From: an uncultured Clostridia bacterium
Lineage (GTDB): Bacteria; Bacillota; Clostridia; Oscillospirales; Oscillospiraceae
Assembly: GCA_947572235.1 (NCBI GenBank)
Contig: CANPBB010000016.1
Span: forward strand, 1-33,368
Direction: 5' to 3'
DNA: 33,368 nt
Positions 23,650 through 31,643 of the stretch are shown piece by piece (the first letter of the stretch is position 1; each line of letters opens with the position of its first letter). Under the pieces are notes generated by a model. That model had not been told where the DNA came from and did not search any database. It saw only the letters and a list, made by a program, of their open reading frames with translations. The translations under genes and the position numbers were made by a program.

Positions 23650-23678
23650 TTGCAATTTGCAAAAAAGCGTGTTATAAT
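23650..23678 (+). promoter_or_regulatory. Promoter of rpmE
   Basis: -35 TTGCAA (23650-23655), a 17-base spacer and perfect -10 TATAAT (23673-23678), 50 bases before the rpmE ATG. This is the strongest consensus promoter in the window, as expected for a ribosomal-protein gene. Confidence 0.85.
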
Positions 23679-23728
23679 CAGCTTTGGCATTCAAGGCCAG
23701 TTTATGAGGAAAGAGGTGAACAAGAGCA

Positions 23729-23932
23729 ATGAAGGAAGGTATCCATCCCAATTATCAGCAGACTACGATTAAATGCGCCTGCGGTAATGTAATTGAGACA
23801 GGTTCCACGAAGAAGGACATTCGCGTGGAAGTCTGCTCTAAGTGTCACCCCTTCTTCACGGGCAAGCAGAAGCTGGTCGATACCGGCGGGCGCGTGGCCA
23901 AGTTCAACAAGAAGTTCGGTTTGGACAAGTAA
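23729..23932 (+). CDS. rpmE: Ribosomal protein L31, zinc-binding type
   Basis: A 67-residue bL31, the usual length. [28 protein letters not shown] and [34 protein letters not shown] are the family sequence. Four cysteines (16, 18, 36, 39) form the zinc site, so this is the C+ form used in zinc sufficiency rather than the zinc-independent paralogue. It is a single-gene unit with its own consensus promoter and terminator. Confidence 0.98.
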   Translation: MKEGIHPNYQQTTIKCACGNVIETGSTKKDIRVEVCSKCHPFFTGKQKLVDTGGRVAKFNKKFGLDK

Positions 23933-23958
23933 GAGCGGTCAAACATTATGTTACTAAG

Positions 23959-24000
23959 AGACACCGGGTTGCAGTCTGTGCTGTGACGCGGTGTCTTTTT
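23959..24000 (+). terminator. Terminator of rpmE
   Basis: AGACACCG pairs with CGGTGTCT around a 22-base loop, with a TTTTT tail at 23996-24000. Confidence 0.85.
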
Positions 24001-24009
24001 GCGCCCTTT

Positions 24010-24176
24010 TTAGGCCCTGTTTGAAAATTGTCGGAATGCTCGGCGGCAAGAGATTTTTGCGCTGGGCGCGGCGATTTGCCGCAGGGATCCTGACGGGTTT
24101 CAAGGGGAATCAGCGACGCATCAGCGGAAAAAGATCCGCCGTGCGGGTGTTTTGGCATTTTTCAAACAGGGCCTAA
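24010..24176. mobile_element. MITE-like element with perfect 18-bp terminal inverted repeats
   Basis: Left end TTAGGCCCTGTTTGAAAA (24010-24027) and right end TTTTCAAACAGGGCCTAA (24159-24176) are exact reverse complements. The element is about 167 bp and encodes no protein. If the mobile unit begins at GGCCCTG, it is flanked by TA on both sides, as for a 2-bp target duplication. The GGCCCTGTTTGAAAA end resembles IS5/IS427- or IS630-type transposon termini. It sits just after the rpmE terminator. Confidence 0.75.
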
Positions 24177-24204
24177 GAAAAGAGGGAAAAAGATGGGAAT
24201 ATAG

Positions 24205-24231
24205 AAAAAAGCTGCTGTCATTTCCGGCAGC
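24205..24231 (-). terminator. Minus-strand terminator with no minus-strand gene upstream
   Basis: On the minus strand a 5-7 bp stem (GCTGC/GCAGC extended by a wobble and a G-C pair) with a seven-base loop is followed by TTTTTT (24210-24205). The surrounding genes are all on the plus strand. Either it ends an unannotated minus-strand transcript from the hflX leader region or it is a chance structure. Confidence 0.4.
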
Positions 24232-24406
24232 CTGTGCTATACTATTACTTCCGAACGGAAAGGCAGGAAGTCATATGTGCCATGCTTTGCGGTTGCCGCT
24301 GTAAACAGCGGCGAGCAGAACAGCTCATATCAAATGTGTGATTTCCGAATTGTTCATTCGAAAATACGATCTGCAATCCAATATAATGACGTAACAGAGA
24401 GGTTCT
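24215..24406 (+). promoter_or_regulatory. Candidate hflX promoter and long structured leader
   Basis: -35 CTGTCA (24215-24220), a 17-base spacer and -10 TATACT (24238-24243) would give a leader of about 155 bases. The leader contains hairpins ACTTCC/GGAAGT (24247-24271), GCCGCTGT/ACAGCGGC with a two-base loop (24295-24312) and CGAAT/ATTCG near 24346-24360. A second TATAAT at 24382-24387 lacks a -35. No known RNA family is recognised. Confidence 0.45.
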
Positions 24407-25735
24407 ATGGAAGATAAACAGACACAAAACCTGAAACAAAATGAGACCGACATCCCCCGGGACCGGGCGGTGCTGGCGGGGCTGTGCAGCCCCAAGCTGG
24501 ACCGGCGGGACAACGCCGACGAGGACACCATGGAGGAGCTGGAGGCCTTGGTGGAGACCGCCGGGGGCACGGTGGTGGGGATGGCCCTGCAGAACCTGCC
24601 CTCCCCCAACCCCCGAACCCTCATCGGCGAGGGGAAGGTGGCGGAGCTGAAGGCGCTGGTGAAAAACGAGGAGGCCACCATGGTCATCTTCGACAACGAC
24701 CTGAGCCCCTCCCAAATGCGGGTGCTTACCTCGGAGCTGGGGGTGCAGGTGCTGGACCGCAGCGGCCTGATCTTGGACATCTTTGCCCAGCGGGCTCAGA
24801 GCCGGGAGGGGCGGCTTCAGGTGGAGCTGGCCCAGTACCAATATCTGCTGCCCCGTCTGGTGGGCATGTGGACCCATTTGGAGCGGCAGGCGGGTACCAG
24901 CGGCAAGGGGCCCATCGGTTCCAAGGGCCCTGGTGAGACCCAGCTGGAGACGGACCGCCGCCATATCCACCGGAAGATTGACAAGCTGAAGGAGGAGCTC
25001 TCGGACGTGCGCCGGGTCCGCTCCACCCAGCGGCGGCAGCGCCGCAAGAATGAGATCCCTGTGGCGGCCATTGTGGGCTATACCAATGCCGGGAAGTCCA
25101 CGCTCCTAAATGCCCTCACTGCGGCCGGGATTCCCGCTAACAACCGGCTCTTCGATACCTTGGATACCACCAGCCGGCTTTTGACTGTCAGCGACACCAT
25201 GCAGGTGGTGGTCAGTGACACGGTGGGGTTCATCCGCAAGCTCCCGCACCAGCTGGTGGACGCCTTTAAGGCCACCTTGGAGGAGCTGGAGTACGCGGAT
25301 TTGCTCCTCCATGTGGTGGACATCTCCAGCCCAGACTGGCAGGTGCAGGAGCAGATTGTCATGGATCTGATCCGGGAGCTGGGGGCGGAAAAGACCCCCT
25401 GCCTGCGGCTCTACAACAAGGCGGACCTCTTCGGCGGGGATATCCTTCCCGTCGGCGAGGGGTGCCTCACCATCTCCGCCAAGACCGGGGAGGGGCTGGA
25501 TGCGCTGCTCCACGAGATGGACCGGATCTTAGACAAGGGCACCCGGCGGTGCACGCTGCATCTGCCCTATCATAGAGGGGACATTCTGGATCTCCTCTAT
25601 CAGGAGGCCAAGGTGCTGTCGGTGGAGTACAATGAGACCATTGACGTCTCCGCCCTCTGCGGCCCGAGGACGGTGGGCCGGGTGAAGGAGTATATTGAGG
25701 GTTACGAGCCCCCTAAGGAGGACTGGGAGCAATGA
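24407..25735 (+). CDS. hflX: Ribosome-associated GTPase HflX
   Basis: A 442-residue HflX. It binds the 50S/70S ribosome and splits stalled or hibernating ribosomes using GTP. The N-terminal HflX domain contains NPRTLIGEGKVAEL and VIFDNDLSPSQMRVL, then DRSGLILDIFAQRAQSREGRLQVELAQ and the glycine-rich KGPGETQLETDRR (~173-185). A coiled linker leads to the G domain: G1 GYTNAGKST (224-232), Thr-rich switch I (FDTLDTTSR), G3 DTVGF (271-275) and G4 NKAD (337-340), G5 around SAKTGEG. The C-terminal domain ends near IEGYEPPKED. The gene heads a four-gene operon and overlaps the next start. Confidence 0.97.
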   Translation: MEDKQTQNLKQNETDIPRDRAVLAGLCSPKLDRRDNADEDTMEELEALVETAGGTVVGMALQNLPSPNPRTLIGEGKVAELKALVKNEEATMVIFDNDLSPSQMRVLTSELGVQVLDRSGLILDIFAQRAQSREGRLQVELAQYQYLLPRLVGMWTHLERQAGTSGKGPIGSKGPGETQLETDRRHIHRKIDKLKEELSDVRRVRSTQRRQRRKNEIPVAAIVGYTNAGKSTLLNALTAAGIPANNRLFDTLDTTSRLLTVSDTMQVVVSDTVGFIRKLPHQLVDAFKATLEELEYADLLLHVVDISSPDWQVQEQIVMDLIRELGAEKTPCLRLYNKADLFGGDILPVGEGCLTISAKTGEGLDALLHEMDRILDKGTRRCTLHLPYHRGDILDLLYQEAKVLSVEYNETIDVSALCGPRTVGRVKEYIEGYEPPKEDWEQ

Positions 25736-26250
25736 CGCTGACCACAATTCGGCTGCTGCTGCGTCCCTTCACCGAGGCGGATGCCCCGGCGCTGTACCAG
25801 TGCAGCAGGGACCCCAAGGTGGGTATTGCCGCCGGCTGGCCGCCCCATAGGAGCGTGGCGGACAGCTTGGAGGTGATCCAAACGGTGTTCTCTGCCCCCC
25901 ACACCTTTGCGGTGGTGGAGCGGGAGAGCGGGACGCTGATCGGCTCCGCCGGCTTTACAGGTCGGGGGAGCCCCGGCGAGGACGAGCTGGGGTATGCCCT
26001 CCACCCGGACTGGTGGGGTCAAGGGCTGATGACTGAGGCGGCGTTGGAGCTGCTGCGCTACGCCTTTGAGGATCGGGGGCTTCAGGCTGTGTGGGCCAGC
26101 CACTACGCGGAGAATCCCGCTTCCCGGCGGGTGATTGAGAAGTGTGGGTTCCAAAGGGTCTCCACAGAGATCCTTATGGACGAGACCGGGGAGCATGAGA
26201 CGGCGTTCTACCGTTTAGACCGGGCCCGGTGGGAGGAGGCGAAGGGGTGA
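25732..26250 (+). CDS. GNAT-family N-acetyltransferase (RimJ/RimL-like)
   Basis: A 172-residue acetyltransferase. TIRLLLRPFTEADAPALYQCSRDPKV is the standard RimJ/RimL-type opening; LIGSAGFTGRG, DELGYALHPDWWGQGLMTEAALELLRYAF carries the acetyl-CoA binding motif (W-GQGLMTEA), and NPASRRVIEKCGFQRV is the C-terminal motif. The substrate is probably an N-terminal or small-molecule amine. ATG overlaps the hflX stop (ATGA), so translation is coupled; the following gene overlaps it in turn. Confidence 0.93.
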   Translation: MTLTTIRLLLRPFTEADAPALYQCSRDPKVGIAAGWPPHRSVADSLEVIQTVFSAPHTFAVVERESGTLIGSAGFTGRGSPGEDELGYALHPDWWGQGLMTEAALELLRYAFEDRGLQAVWASHYAENPASRRVIEKCGFQRVSTEILMDETGEHETAFYRLDRARWEEAKG

Positions 26251-26885
26251 GTGAGTATTTGGTGCCCTTCGGCGAGGGGACGGCGGAGCTGGTGGAGAAG
26301 CGGTCCCGCTTCATTGGCCGGGTGTTTCCCGTGGACAGCGAGGAGGCGGCTCGGGCGAGGATCGAGGCGGTGAGGAAGCGGCACCACGACGCCCGGCATA
26401 ACTGCTGGTGCTACATTCTCCGGGAGGGGAATGTGCTGCGCTACAGCGATGATGGGGAGCCCCAAGGCACCGCCGGCCAGCCCATGCTGAACGTGTTCCA
26501 GCGGGAGGAGGTCTTTGACGTCTGCTGCGTGGTGACACGGTACTTTGGCGGCATACTGCTGGGGGCTGGAGGGCTGGTGCGGGCCTACGGCGGCACGGCC
26601 AAGGAGGCGCTGAATGCCGCCGGCCTCAGCCGGATGCGCCTGTGGAGCACGGTGCTGGTGCCCTGCACCTACCCGCTGTTTGAGCGGATGAAGCTGACCA
26701 TAGAGAACTGCGGCGGGATTGTGGAGGATTGTGACTACGGCGCGGATATCATGCTGACGGTCACCATCCCCGCCGGGGAGCGCTCGGTGCTGGAGGAGAA
26801 GGTGACGGAGCTGTCCGCCGGCGCTTTGACAGTGGAGCTGGCGGAGGAGAGCTTTCGCCCCGGTCCGCGGATGGAGGCCAGATAG
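26247..26885 (+). CDS. YigZ/IMPACT-family protein (UPF0029)
   Basis: A 212-residue YigZ-type protein. The N-terminal IMPACT domain (~1-120) has KRSRFIGRVFPVDSEEAA, HHDARHNCWCY, SDDGEPQGTAGQPML and VTRYFGGILLGAGGLVRAYG, all hallmark motifs. A C-terminal ferredoxin-like DUF1949 domain (~130-195) follows. The GTG start at 26247 overlaps the previous stop (GTGA) and is seven bases after GGAGG. The family is linked to translation control or ribosome quality by its eukaryotic homologue; the bacterial activity is not settled. Its place behind hflX fits a translation-related theme. Confidence 0.94.
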   Translation: MSEYLVPFGEGTAELVEKRSRFIGRVFPVDSEEAARARIEAVRKRHHDARHNCWCYILREGNVLRYSDDGEPQGTAGQPMLNVFQREEVFDVCCVVTRYFGGILLGAGGLVRAYGGTAKEALNAAGLSRMRLWSTVLVPCTYPLFERMKLTIENCGGIVEDCDYGADIMLTVTIPAGERSVLEEKVTELSAGALTVELAEESFRPGPRMEAR

Positions 26886-26906
26886 GCCGTGGGTGAGGGA
26901 TAAACG

Positions 26907-27854
26907 GTGAAACAGATCAGTTTGGACATGGTTCGGGCCGCCATGTTGGGCTTGGCGGTGGGAGACGCGCTGGGGGTGCCGGTGGAGTTTATGGATCGGG
27001 AGGCCCTATACCAAGACCCGGTGACCGGGATGCGGGCCTTCGGCACCCATGGCCAGAGGGCCGGCACTTGGTCCGATGACACCTCTATGGCGCTGTGCCT
27101 GCTGGAGAGCTTGACGGGCGGGGTGGACTATACCGACATGATGAGACGTTTCCTGCGCTGGGCGGAGGAGGGGTATATGACCGCCCATGGGGAGGTCTTT
27201 GATATGGGCATTGCCACCCGGCAGGCGCTGGTCCGCTTTGCCCAAGAAACACCGGCCCTCCAGTGCGGCGGCAGGGGGATCTATGACAACGGCAACGGCT
27301 CTCTGATGCGTATTCTGCCTGTGGCCCTCTACCTCCACGGCGTCTTTGGGCCGGACTTTCCCCGCTGTCCGGAGGCCTATGACCTGATCCACCGCGCCTC
27401 TGCTCTGACCCATGCCCACCCTATCAGCTGTATGGCCTGCGGCCTCTGCTGCGCCGCGGCCAATGCCCTGCTCTGCGGCGGGGAGGTCGGGAAGGGGCTT
27501 GAGATGGCCAAGGCGTTTTATCGGACGGTTCCGGAGCTGTCCCCCCATCTGAATACCTTTGCGCGGGTGGATGCGGCGCTTCTCCGGGGGCTGTCCCCGC
27601 AGGAGATCTGCAGCAGCGGCTATGTGGTCCACACCTTGGAGGCTGCGCTGTGGTGTCTGCTTCGGGCCGGGGACTTCCGTGCCTGCCTGCTGGAGGCGGT
27701 GAATCTGGGGGAGGACGCCGACACGGTGGGCGCTGTGGCCGGGGGACTGGCCGGCCTTCGGTGGGGCTTGGCCGGTATTCCGGAGGAGTGGCTGGCGGTG
27801 CTGGCAGGGCGGGAGGAGATCGAGGCCCTCTGCGGCGCCTTTGTAAATTTGTAA
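26907..27854 (+). CDS. ADP-ribosylglycohydrolase family protein (DraG-like)
   Basis: A 315-residue DraG/ARH-fold hydrolase, predicted to remove ADP-ribose from a modified target using two Mg2+. Hallmarks in order: MLGLAVGDALGVPVEF (12-27), metal-binding TWSDDT (54-59), GIYDNGNGSLMRI, and GEDADTVGAVAGGLAGL in the last quarter, which supplies the second metal-binding acids. The start is GTG 26907 behind GAGGGAT. It is the last gene of the hflX operon, 21 bp after yigZ. No ADP-ribosyltransferase partner is visible in the window, so the substrate is unknown. Confidence 0.93.
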   Translation: MKQISLDMVRAAMLGLAVGDALGVPVEFMDREALYQDPVTGMRAFGTHGQRAGTWSDDTSMALCLLESLTGGVDYTDMMRRFLRWAEEGYMTAHGEVFDMGIATRQALVRFAQETPALQCGGRGIYDNGNGSLMRILPVALYLHGVFGPDFPRCPEAYDLIHRASALTHAHPISCMACGLCCAAANALLCGGEVGKGLEMAKAFYRTVPELSPHLNTFARVDAALLRGLSPQEICSSGYVVHTLEAALWCLLRAGDFRACLLEAVNLGEDADTVGAVAGGLAGLRWGLAGIPEEWLAVLAGREEIEALCGAFVNL

Positions 27855-27864
27855 AATCGTTTTA

Positions 27865-27906
27865 AGCGGATAAAAAAGGACCCTTTTGGGTCCCTTTTTA
27901 TCCGCT
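27865..27906. terminator. Strong terminator closing the hflX operon
   Basis: A 19-position stem with a single mismatch (AGCGGATAAAAA... paired with ...TTTTTATCCGCT) and a TTTT loop, starting 11 bases after the last stop. It is nearly symmetric and so could act in both directions. Confidence 0.9.
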
Positions 27907-27970
27907 GTTTTCTTGGTTTTGCGCAGGGGCGTGCATGGGGGGAGATTTTTGGGCGAATTTGGCGATTTTT

Positions 27971-28033
27971 TACAGAAATCCCTTAAAATATCTGTATAGT
28001 ATTATTGTGCAGTTTGTGCTATACTGCACAATA
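27971..28033. promoter_or_regulatory. Two nested-promoter dyads upstream of the immunity-like locus
   Basis: Dyad one is TACAGA (27971-27976) with TCTGTA (27991-27996). Dyad two is a perfect 10-bp pair, TATTGTGCAG (28003-28012) and CTGCACAATA (28024-28033), with TATACT (28020-28025) overlapping its right arm; TATAGT lies at 27995-28000. Neither -10 has a convincing -35. They lie 80-140 bases upstream of the first start and are good candidates for operators. Confidence 0.45.
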
Positions 28034-28112
28034 GGATTACTATTCCATCACATGAGGTCATTAGAATCGGGCATTGTGATAGATGCGATAGAGCGGAGAG
28101 GAGTGCCGTGCG

Positions 28113-30527
28113 ATGTACTTTGAGGGGTTCGACTTGCTCGGTTTCTGGGAGGAGAGCGACTATGCGCAGGAGGCCTATACCGAGGCTTCGCCGACCGATG
28201 CGCTGATTGCGGAGATTGAGGCGGAGCTGGGCTACCGCCTGCCGGGGGCCTACATCGCCCTGATGCGGAGCCGAAACGGCGGGATTCCCCGCAACACCGC
28301 CTTCCCCACAAAATTTCCCACCACATGGGCGGCAGACCATGTGGCCATCAGCGGCATTATGGGTATTGGGCGGGAAAAGCAGTATTCCCTCTGCGGCAGC
28401 TTGGGCAGCCAGTTTATGATTGACGAGTGGGAGTACCCGGCTATCGGTGTGGCCGTCTGCGACTGTCCCAGCGCCGGGCACGACATGATCTTTTTGGACT
28501 ATCGGGCCTGCGGCCCGGAGGGAGAGCCCAGGGTGGTCCATGTTGATCAGGAGAATGACTACGCGATTACCCCGCTGGCGGACAGCTTTGAGGCGTTCAT
28601 TCGGGGCCTTGTCAGTGAGGACGACTTCGATTTGGACGATGACGATGAGGACAGCGGGGCGGACGAGGGGGCGAGCCCCTTGGACTTCTCTTGGGACGAT
28701 CCCCACATCACGCTGGCGAATTTGGTGGACATCTGGAACGCCGGGGATCAGTATTCTAAGTGTATTCAGGCCATTGAGGCGGTGCCGGAGGGGGAGCGGA
28801 GCTATGCGCTGCGCCTGCTGCTGGCCAGGGCCTACAGCAACTTGGCGGTGCTGGGGGACGGCAACTGCCGGGAGGAGAATGACGAGGTGGAACAGGAGAC
28901 CCTAAACCACGCCATTGATCTGCTCCAAGCTATGGCGGAGGAGGGGGAGAATGACGCGCAATGGCACAAGCGGATGGCTAACGCCCTCTATATGACCGAG
29001 GACCGGGTGGAGGAGGCCCTGCCCTACGCCCGGCGCTGGCTGGAGCTGGACCCGACAGACGGCCATCCGGAGAGGTTCATTGCCGACTGTGAGGCGTATC
29101 TGAACACTACTCCCTGCGCTGACTGCGGGCACTGCCCGCCGGAGATGTACGGCAAGGCGGAGATGGAGGCTGTGGAGGCTCACATTGAGCGGTATTTCGG
29201 CAAGTTTGACTGCGTGTTTCATGAGAAGGTGTCCCCGGATATCCATGTGGATATCTGTGTCATCCCTCCTGCGGCGGGGCGGGACTACTACACCCTTGTA
29301 ACCATGGGCATGGGGGCTCGCCCCATGCATGTGCCGGAGGAGCTGGCGGCGCAGAAGCTAAAACGGGCGGAGCTGGTGATCGCTCTGCCGCCGGACTGGA
29401 AAATGGATGAGGCGTCCCTCCCTGATGAGCGGTGGTACTGGCCCTTCCGTCTGCTGAAGTCCACCGCCCGCCTCCCCGGTGAGCTGGATACTTGGCTGGG
29501 CTGGGGGCACACGGTGTCCTTGGAGGAGGGGGAGACCTACGCCAAGAACACCGATCTCTGCGGCTGTATGCTGATAGAGCCCCAAGGGACTGGGCAGGAA
29601 AAGGAGAGTACCTGCTGTGTCCTGCCCGACGGGGATAAGGTGAATTTCTATCAGGTGATTCCGCTCTATCAGGAGGAGATGGCTTTCAAAATGGCCCACG
29701 ATGCCGAGGCGCTGCTGAAGGAGCTGGCGGCGTTCAGCTTCGTGGTGGATATTCACCGGCCACGTGCTGTAGCGGGGGAGGGAGGCGCCCCGGCGGAGGA
29801 CAGCCTGCCTCCGCTGGCCGCCCGGCTGACGGCCTATTTGGGCTGTCCCTGCCGGTATTTTCCGCCTGTGGCTGACGACGATCCCATTATGGACGCCTAT
29901 CGAGCCGCCCGGGAGCGGGGGGCGCGGGAGGGCTTTGTCCCTGTGCTGGTGAGTGCCGATGAGGTGCTGTGGGAGGCCCTAACGATCAGTGTTGACTGCG
30001 ATGAGGATGACAGTGACACGGTGCTGCGGGAGGCGGCTGTGCGGTATCGGAAGAAAATCCTTTCTAATCCGGTGGAGGATGGCGGGCAGGTGCTGCAAAG
30101 GATGTCCGCCGGGGATGATCATGTACAAGAGGCGGCTCTGGCCGGCGGTGAGGGGAATGACCGGCTTCTGAGCATCTGGGACTACTCCGCCAGAAAGACC
30201 CGCCCGCTGCTGTTGGCGCAGATTCCGGTGGAGCACCCTTGGGAGGTCTTTGCCTATCTGCCCTTCGGCAACTGGAATGACTGCCCGGATACCCCGGAAC
30301 TGATGGCTGTGGTCAAGCGCTGGTATGAGCGGTACGGCGCGGTGCCGGCCGCCCTCAGCGGCGATATGCTGGAGCTTTTGCTCCCCCAGCCGGTGAAGGC
30401 GGAGGAGGCCTTGGCGCTGGCAAGAGAGCACCTATCTTTCTGTCCTGACGTTTTGGGTGAGGGCACCTTGGGCGGTCTGGCGGACAGCCTGCGGCGGTCT
30501 ATGGCGTGGTTTTTCTGGTGGGATTGA
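28113..30527 (+). CDS. Multidomain polyimmunity protein: SMI1/KNR4 - TPR-like - SUFU - DUF4253
   Basis: An 804-residue cytoplasmic protein of fused modules. Residues ~28-165 form an SMI1/KNR4 (SUKH) domain (EAELGYRLPGAYIALMRSRNGG; PAIGVAVCDCPSAGHDMIFLDY). An acidic linker (DFDLDDDDED, ~171-180) leads to TPR-like helices (~200-330) and a short CADCGHC cluster (335-341). A SUFU domain follows (~353-550: HIERYFGKFDCVFHEKVSPDIHVDI, YYTLVTMGMGARPM, RAELVIALPPDW, WPFRLLKSTARLP). The C-terminus (~570-804) is DUF4253 (LPFGNWNDCP, WYERYGAVPAALSGDMLEL, FFWWD). SUKH and SUFU are established immunity families of polymorphic toxin systems, and their fusion marks a polyimmunity protein. ATG 28113 is nine bases after GGAGAGGAG. 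It begins a four-gene collinear set. Confidence 0.85.
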   Translation: MYFEGFDLLGFWEESDYAQEAYTEASPTDALIAEIEAELGYRLPGAYIALMRSRNGGIPRNTAFPTKFPTTWAADHVAISGIMGIGREKQYSLCGSLGSQFMIDEWEYPAIGVAVCDCPSAGHDMIFLDYRACGPEGEPRVVHVDQENDYAITPLADSFEAFIRGLVSEDDFDLDDDDEDSGADEGASPLDFSWDDPHITLANLVDIWNAGDQYSKCIQAIEAVPEGERSYALRLLLARAYSNLAVLGDGNCREENDEVEQETLNHAIDLLQAMAEEGENDAQWHKRMANALYMTEDRVEEALPYARRWLELDPTDGHPERFIADCEAYLNTTPCADCGHCPPEMYGKAEMEAVEAHIERYFGKFDCVFHEKVSPDIHVDICVIPPAAGRDYYTLVTMGMGARPMHVPEELAAQKLKRAELVIALPPDWKMDEASLPDERWYWPFRLLKSTARLPGELDTWLGWGHTVSLEEGETYAKNTDLCGCMLIEPQGTGQEKESTCCVLPDGDKVNFYQVIPLYQEEMAFKMAHDAEALLKELAAFSFVVDIHRPRAVAGEGGAPAEDSLPPLAARLTAYLGCPCRYFPPVADDDPIMDAYRAARERGAREGFVPVLVSADEVLWEALTISVDCDEDDSDTVLREAAVRYRKKILSNPVEDGGQVLQRMSAGDDHVQEAALAGGEGNDRLLSIWDYSARKTRPLLLAQIPVEHPWEVFAYLPFGNWNDCPDTPELMAVVKRWYERYGAVPAALSGDMLELLLPQPVKAEEALALAREHLSFCPDVLGEGTLGGLADSLRRSMAWFFWWD

Positions 30528-30607
30528 GCAGATTTGTCCCGCGGGAGCGCGGTATACAGCGATATCCCATAGTGGATGGCATATGAGATGAATAGGGGAG
30601 AATGTCT

Positions 30608-31600
30608 ATGGAGTATAACGACCTGATTGCCCAGATCGACCAGTGGCACGCGGAGGAGGACCACCAGCGGATTGTGGACACCATCGAGGCGATGCCGGAG
30701 CGGGACTACACACTGACCAGTCTCTTGGCCCGTGCGTACAACAACTTGGCCAAGCCCGGCGATGTCGCCTACAGCGCCAACTTGGAGCGGGCTTTGGAGC
30801 TGCTGTGCTCCGTGGAGCAGGAGGGGCGGGAGGACGCCCTGTGGTACTACCGGGCGGGCTACGCCTTCTATTACTTGGATCGGGAGGAGATGGCCCTGCC
30901 CTACTTTGAGCGGGCGGCGGAGCTGGACCCGGAGGACCCGGACGCCCCCTACCTTGCCGCGGAGTGCCGGAAGTGGATCGCCAGGCGGCAGGAGGAGAAC
31001 CATCCCAAGGGGGAGGATCAACAGCCGGCGGACAGCGCCAATGCCTTCCATGTGACGCTGAATCTGAACGCCCGTTTCCAGCCCCAGCACCGGCATGATT
31101 TGGAGGACGCCTTGGGGGAGGCCATGGACCGGCTCTGTTTGGGCGTGGTGGTCGGCGGCGGTACGCTGCTTTTCCCCTCCGGTGAGGTGCGAAACTGTGA
31201 CATTGAGCTGTATTTGCGGCACAGCGATCCCCAGGCCATCCAGCGTCTGGCGGAGCTGGTGGACAGCATGGGCATCGCCAAAGGCTCCCGGCTGCTCTAT
31301 AAGAATGCCGCCGGAGAGATGGAGGAGCGGCCGGTGGGCACCTTAGAGGGGATGGCTGTCTACTTAACCGGCACTCAGCTGCCTCCGGAGGTGTATGAGG
31401 AGTGTGATATCAACACCGCCATTGCGGAGCTGGGCGAGTGCTTGGAGGGCTTAGGCGAGCTCTACAGCTGGTGGGAGGGCCCGAAGGACACGGCGCTGTA
31501 TTTCTATGGCCAGTCCTTTGAGGCCATGACCTCTGCGGCAAAGGACTTTTTAGAGACCTATCCCCTGTGCCAAAAGTGCCGGGTGGAACAGATTGCGTAG
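30608..31600 (+). CDS. TPR-like protein with unknown C-terminal domain
   Basis: A 330-residue protein. Residues ~1-125 are TPR-like and closely parallel the TPR region of the preceding gene: IVDTIEAMPERDYTLTSLLARAYNNLA versus IEAVPEGERSYALRLLLARAYSNLA, and LPYFERAAELDPED versus LPYARRWLELDPTD. A linker (~128-145) precedes a C-terminal domain (~148-330) starting FHVTLNLNARFQPQHRHDLEDALGEAMDRL, with strands GGGTLLFPSGEVRNCDIELYL; I do not recognise it, but by position it is an immunity-type module. Of two ATGs, 30608 has the proper seven-base spacing to GGGGAG (30602 is only one base away). Confidence 0.8.
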   Translation: MEYNDLIAQIDQWHAEEDHQRIVDTIEAMPERDYTLTSLLARAYNNLAKPGDVAYSANLERALELLCSVEQEGREDALWYYRAGYAFYYLDREEMALPYFERAAELDPEDPDAPYLAAECRKWIARRQEENHPKGEDQQPADSANAFHVTLNLNARFQPQHRHDLEDALGEAMDRLCLGVVVGGGTLLFPSGEVRNCDIELYLRHSDPQAIQRLAELVDSMGIAKGSRLLYKNAAGEMEERPVGTLEGMAVYLTGTQLPPEVYEECDINTAIAELGECLEGLGELYSWWEGPKDTALYFYGQSFEAMTSAAKDFLETYPLCQKCRVEQIA

Positions 31601-31643
31601 GGAACAGGAAAAATTTCCGCTGTGATAAAATGAGGAGGCGTCT

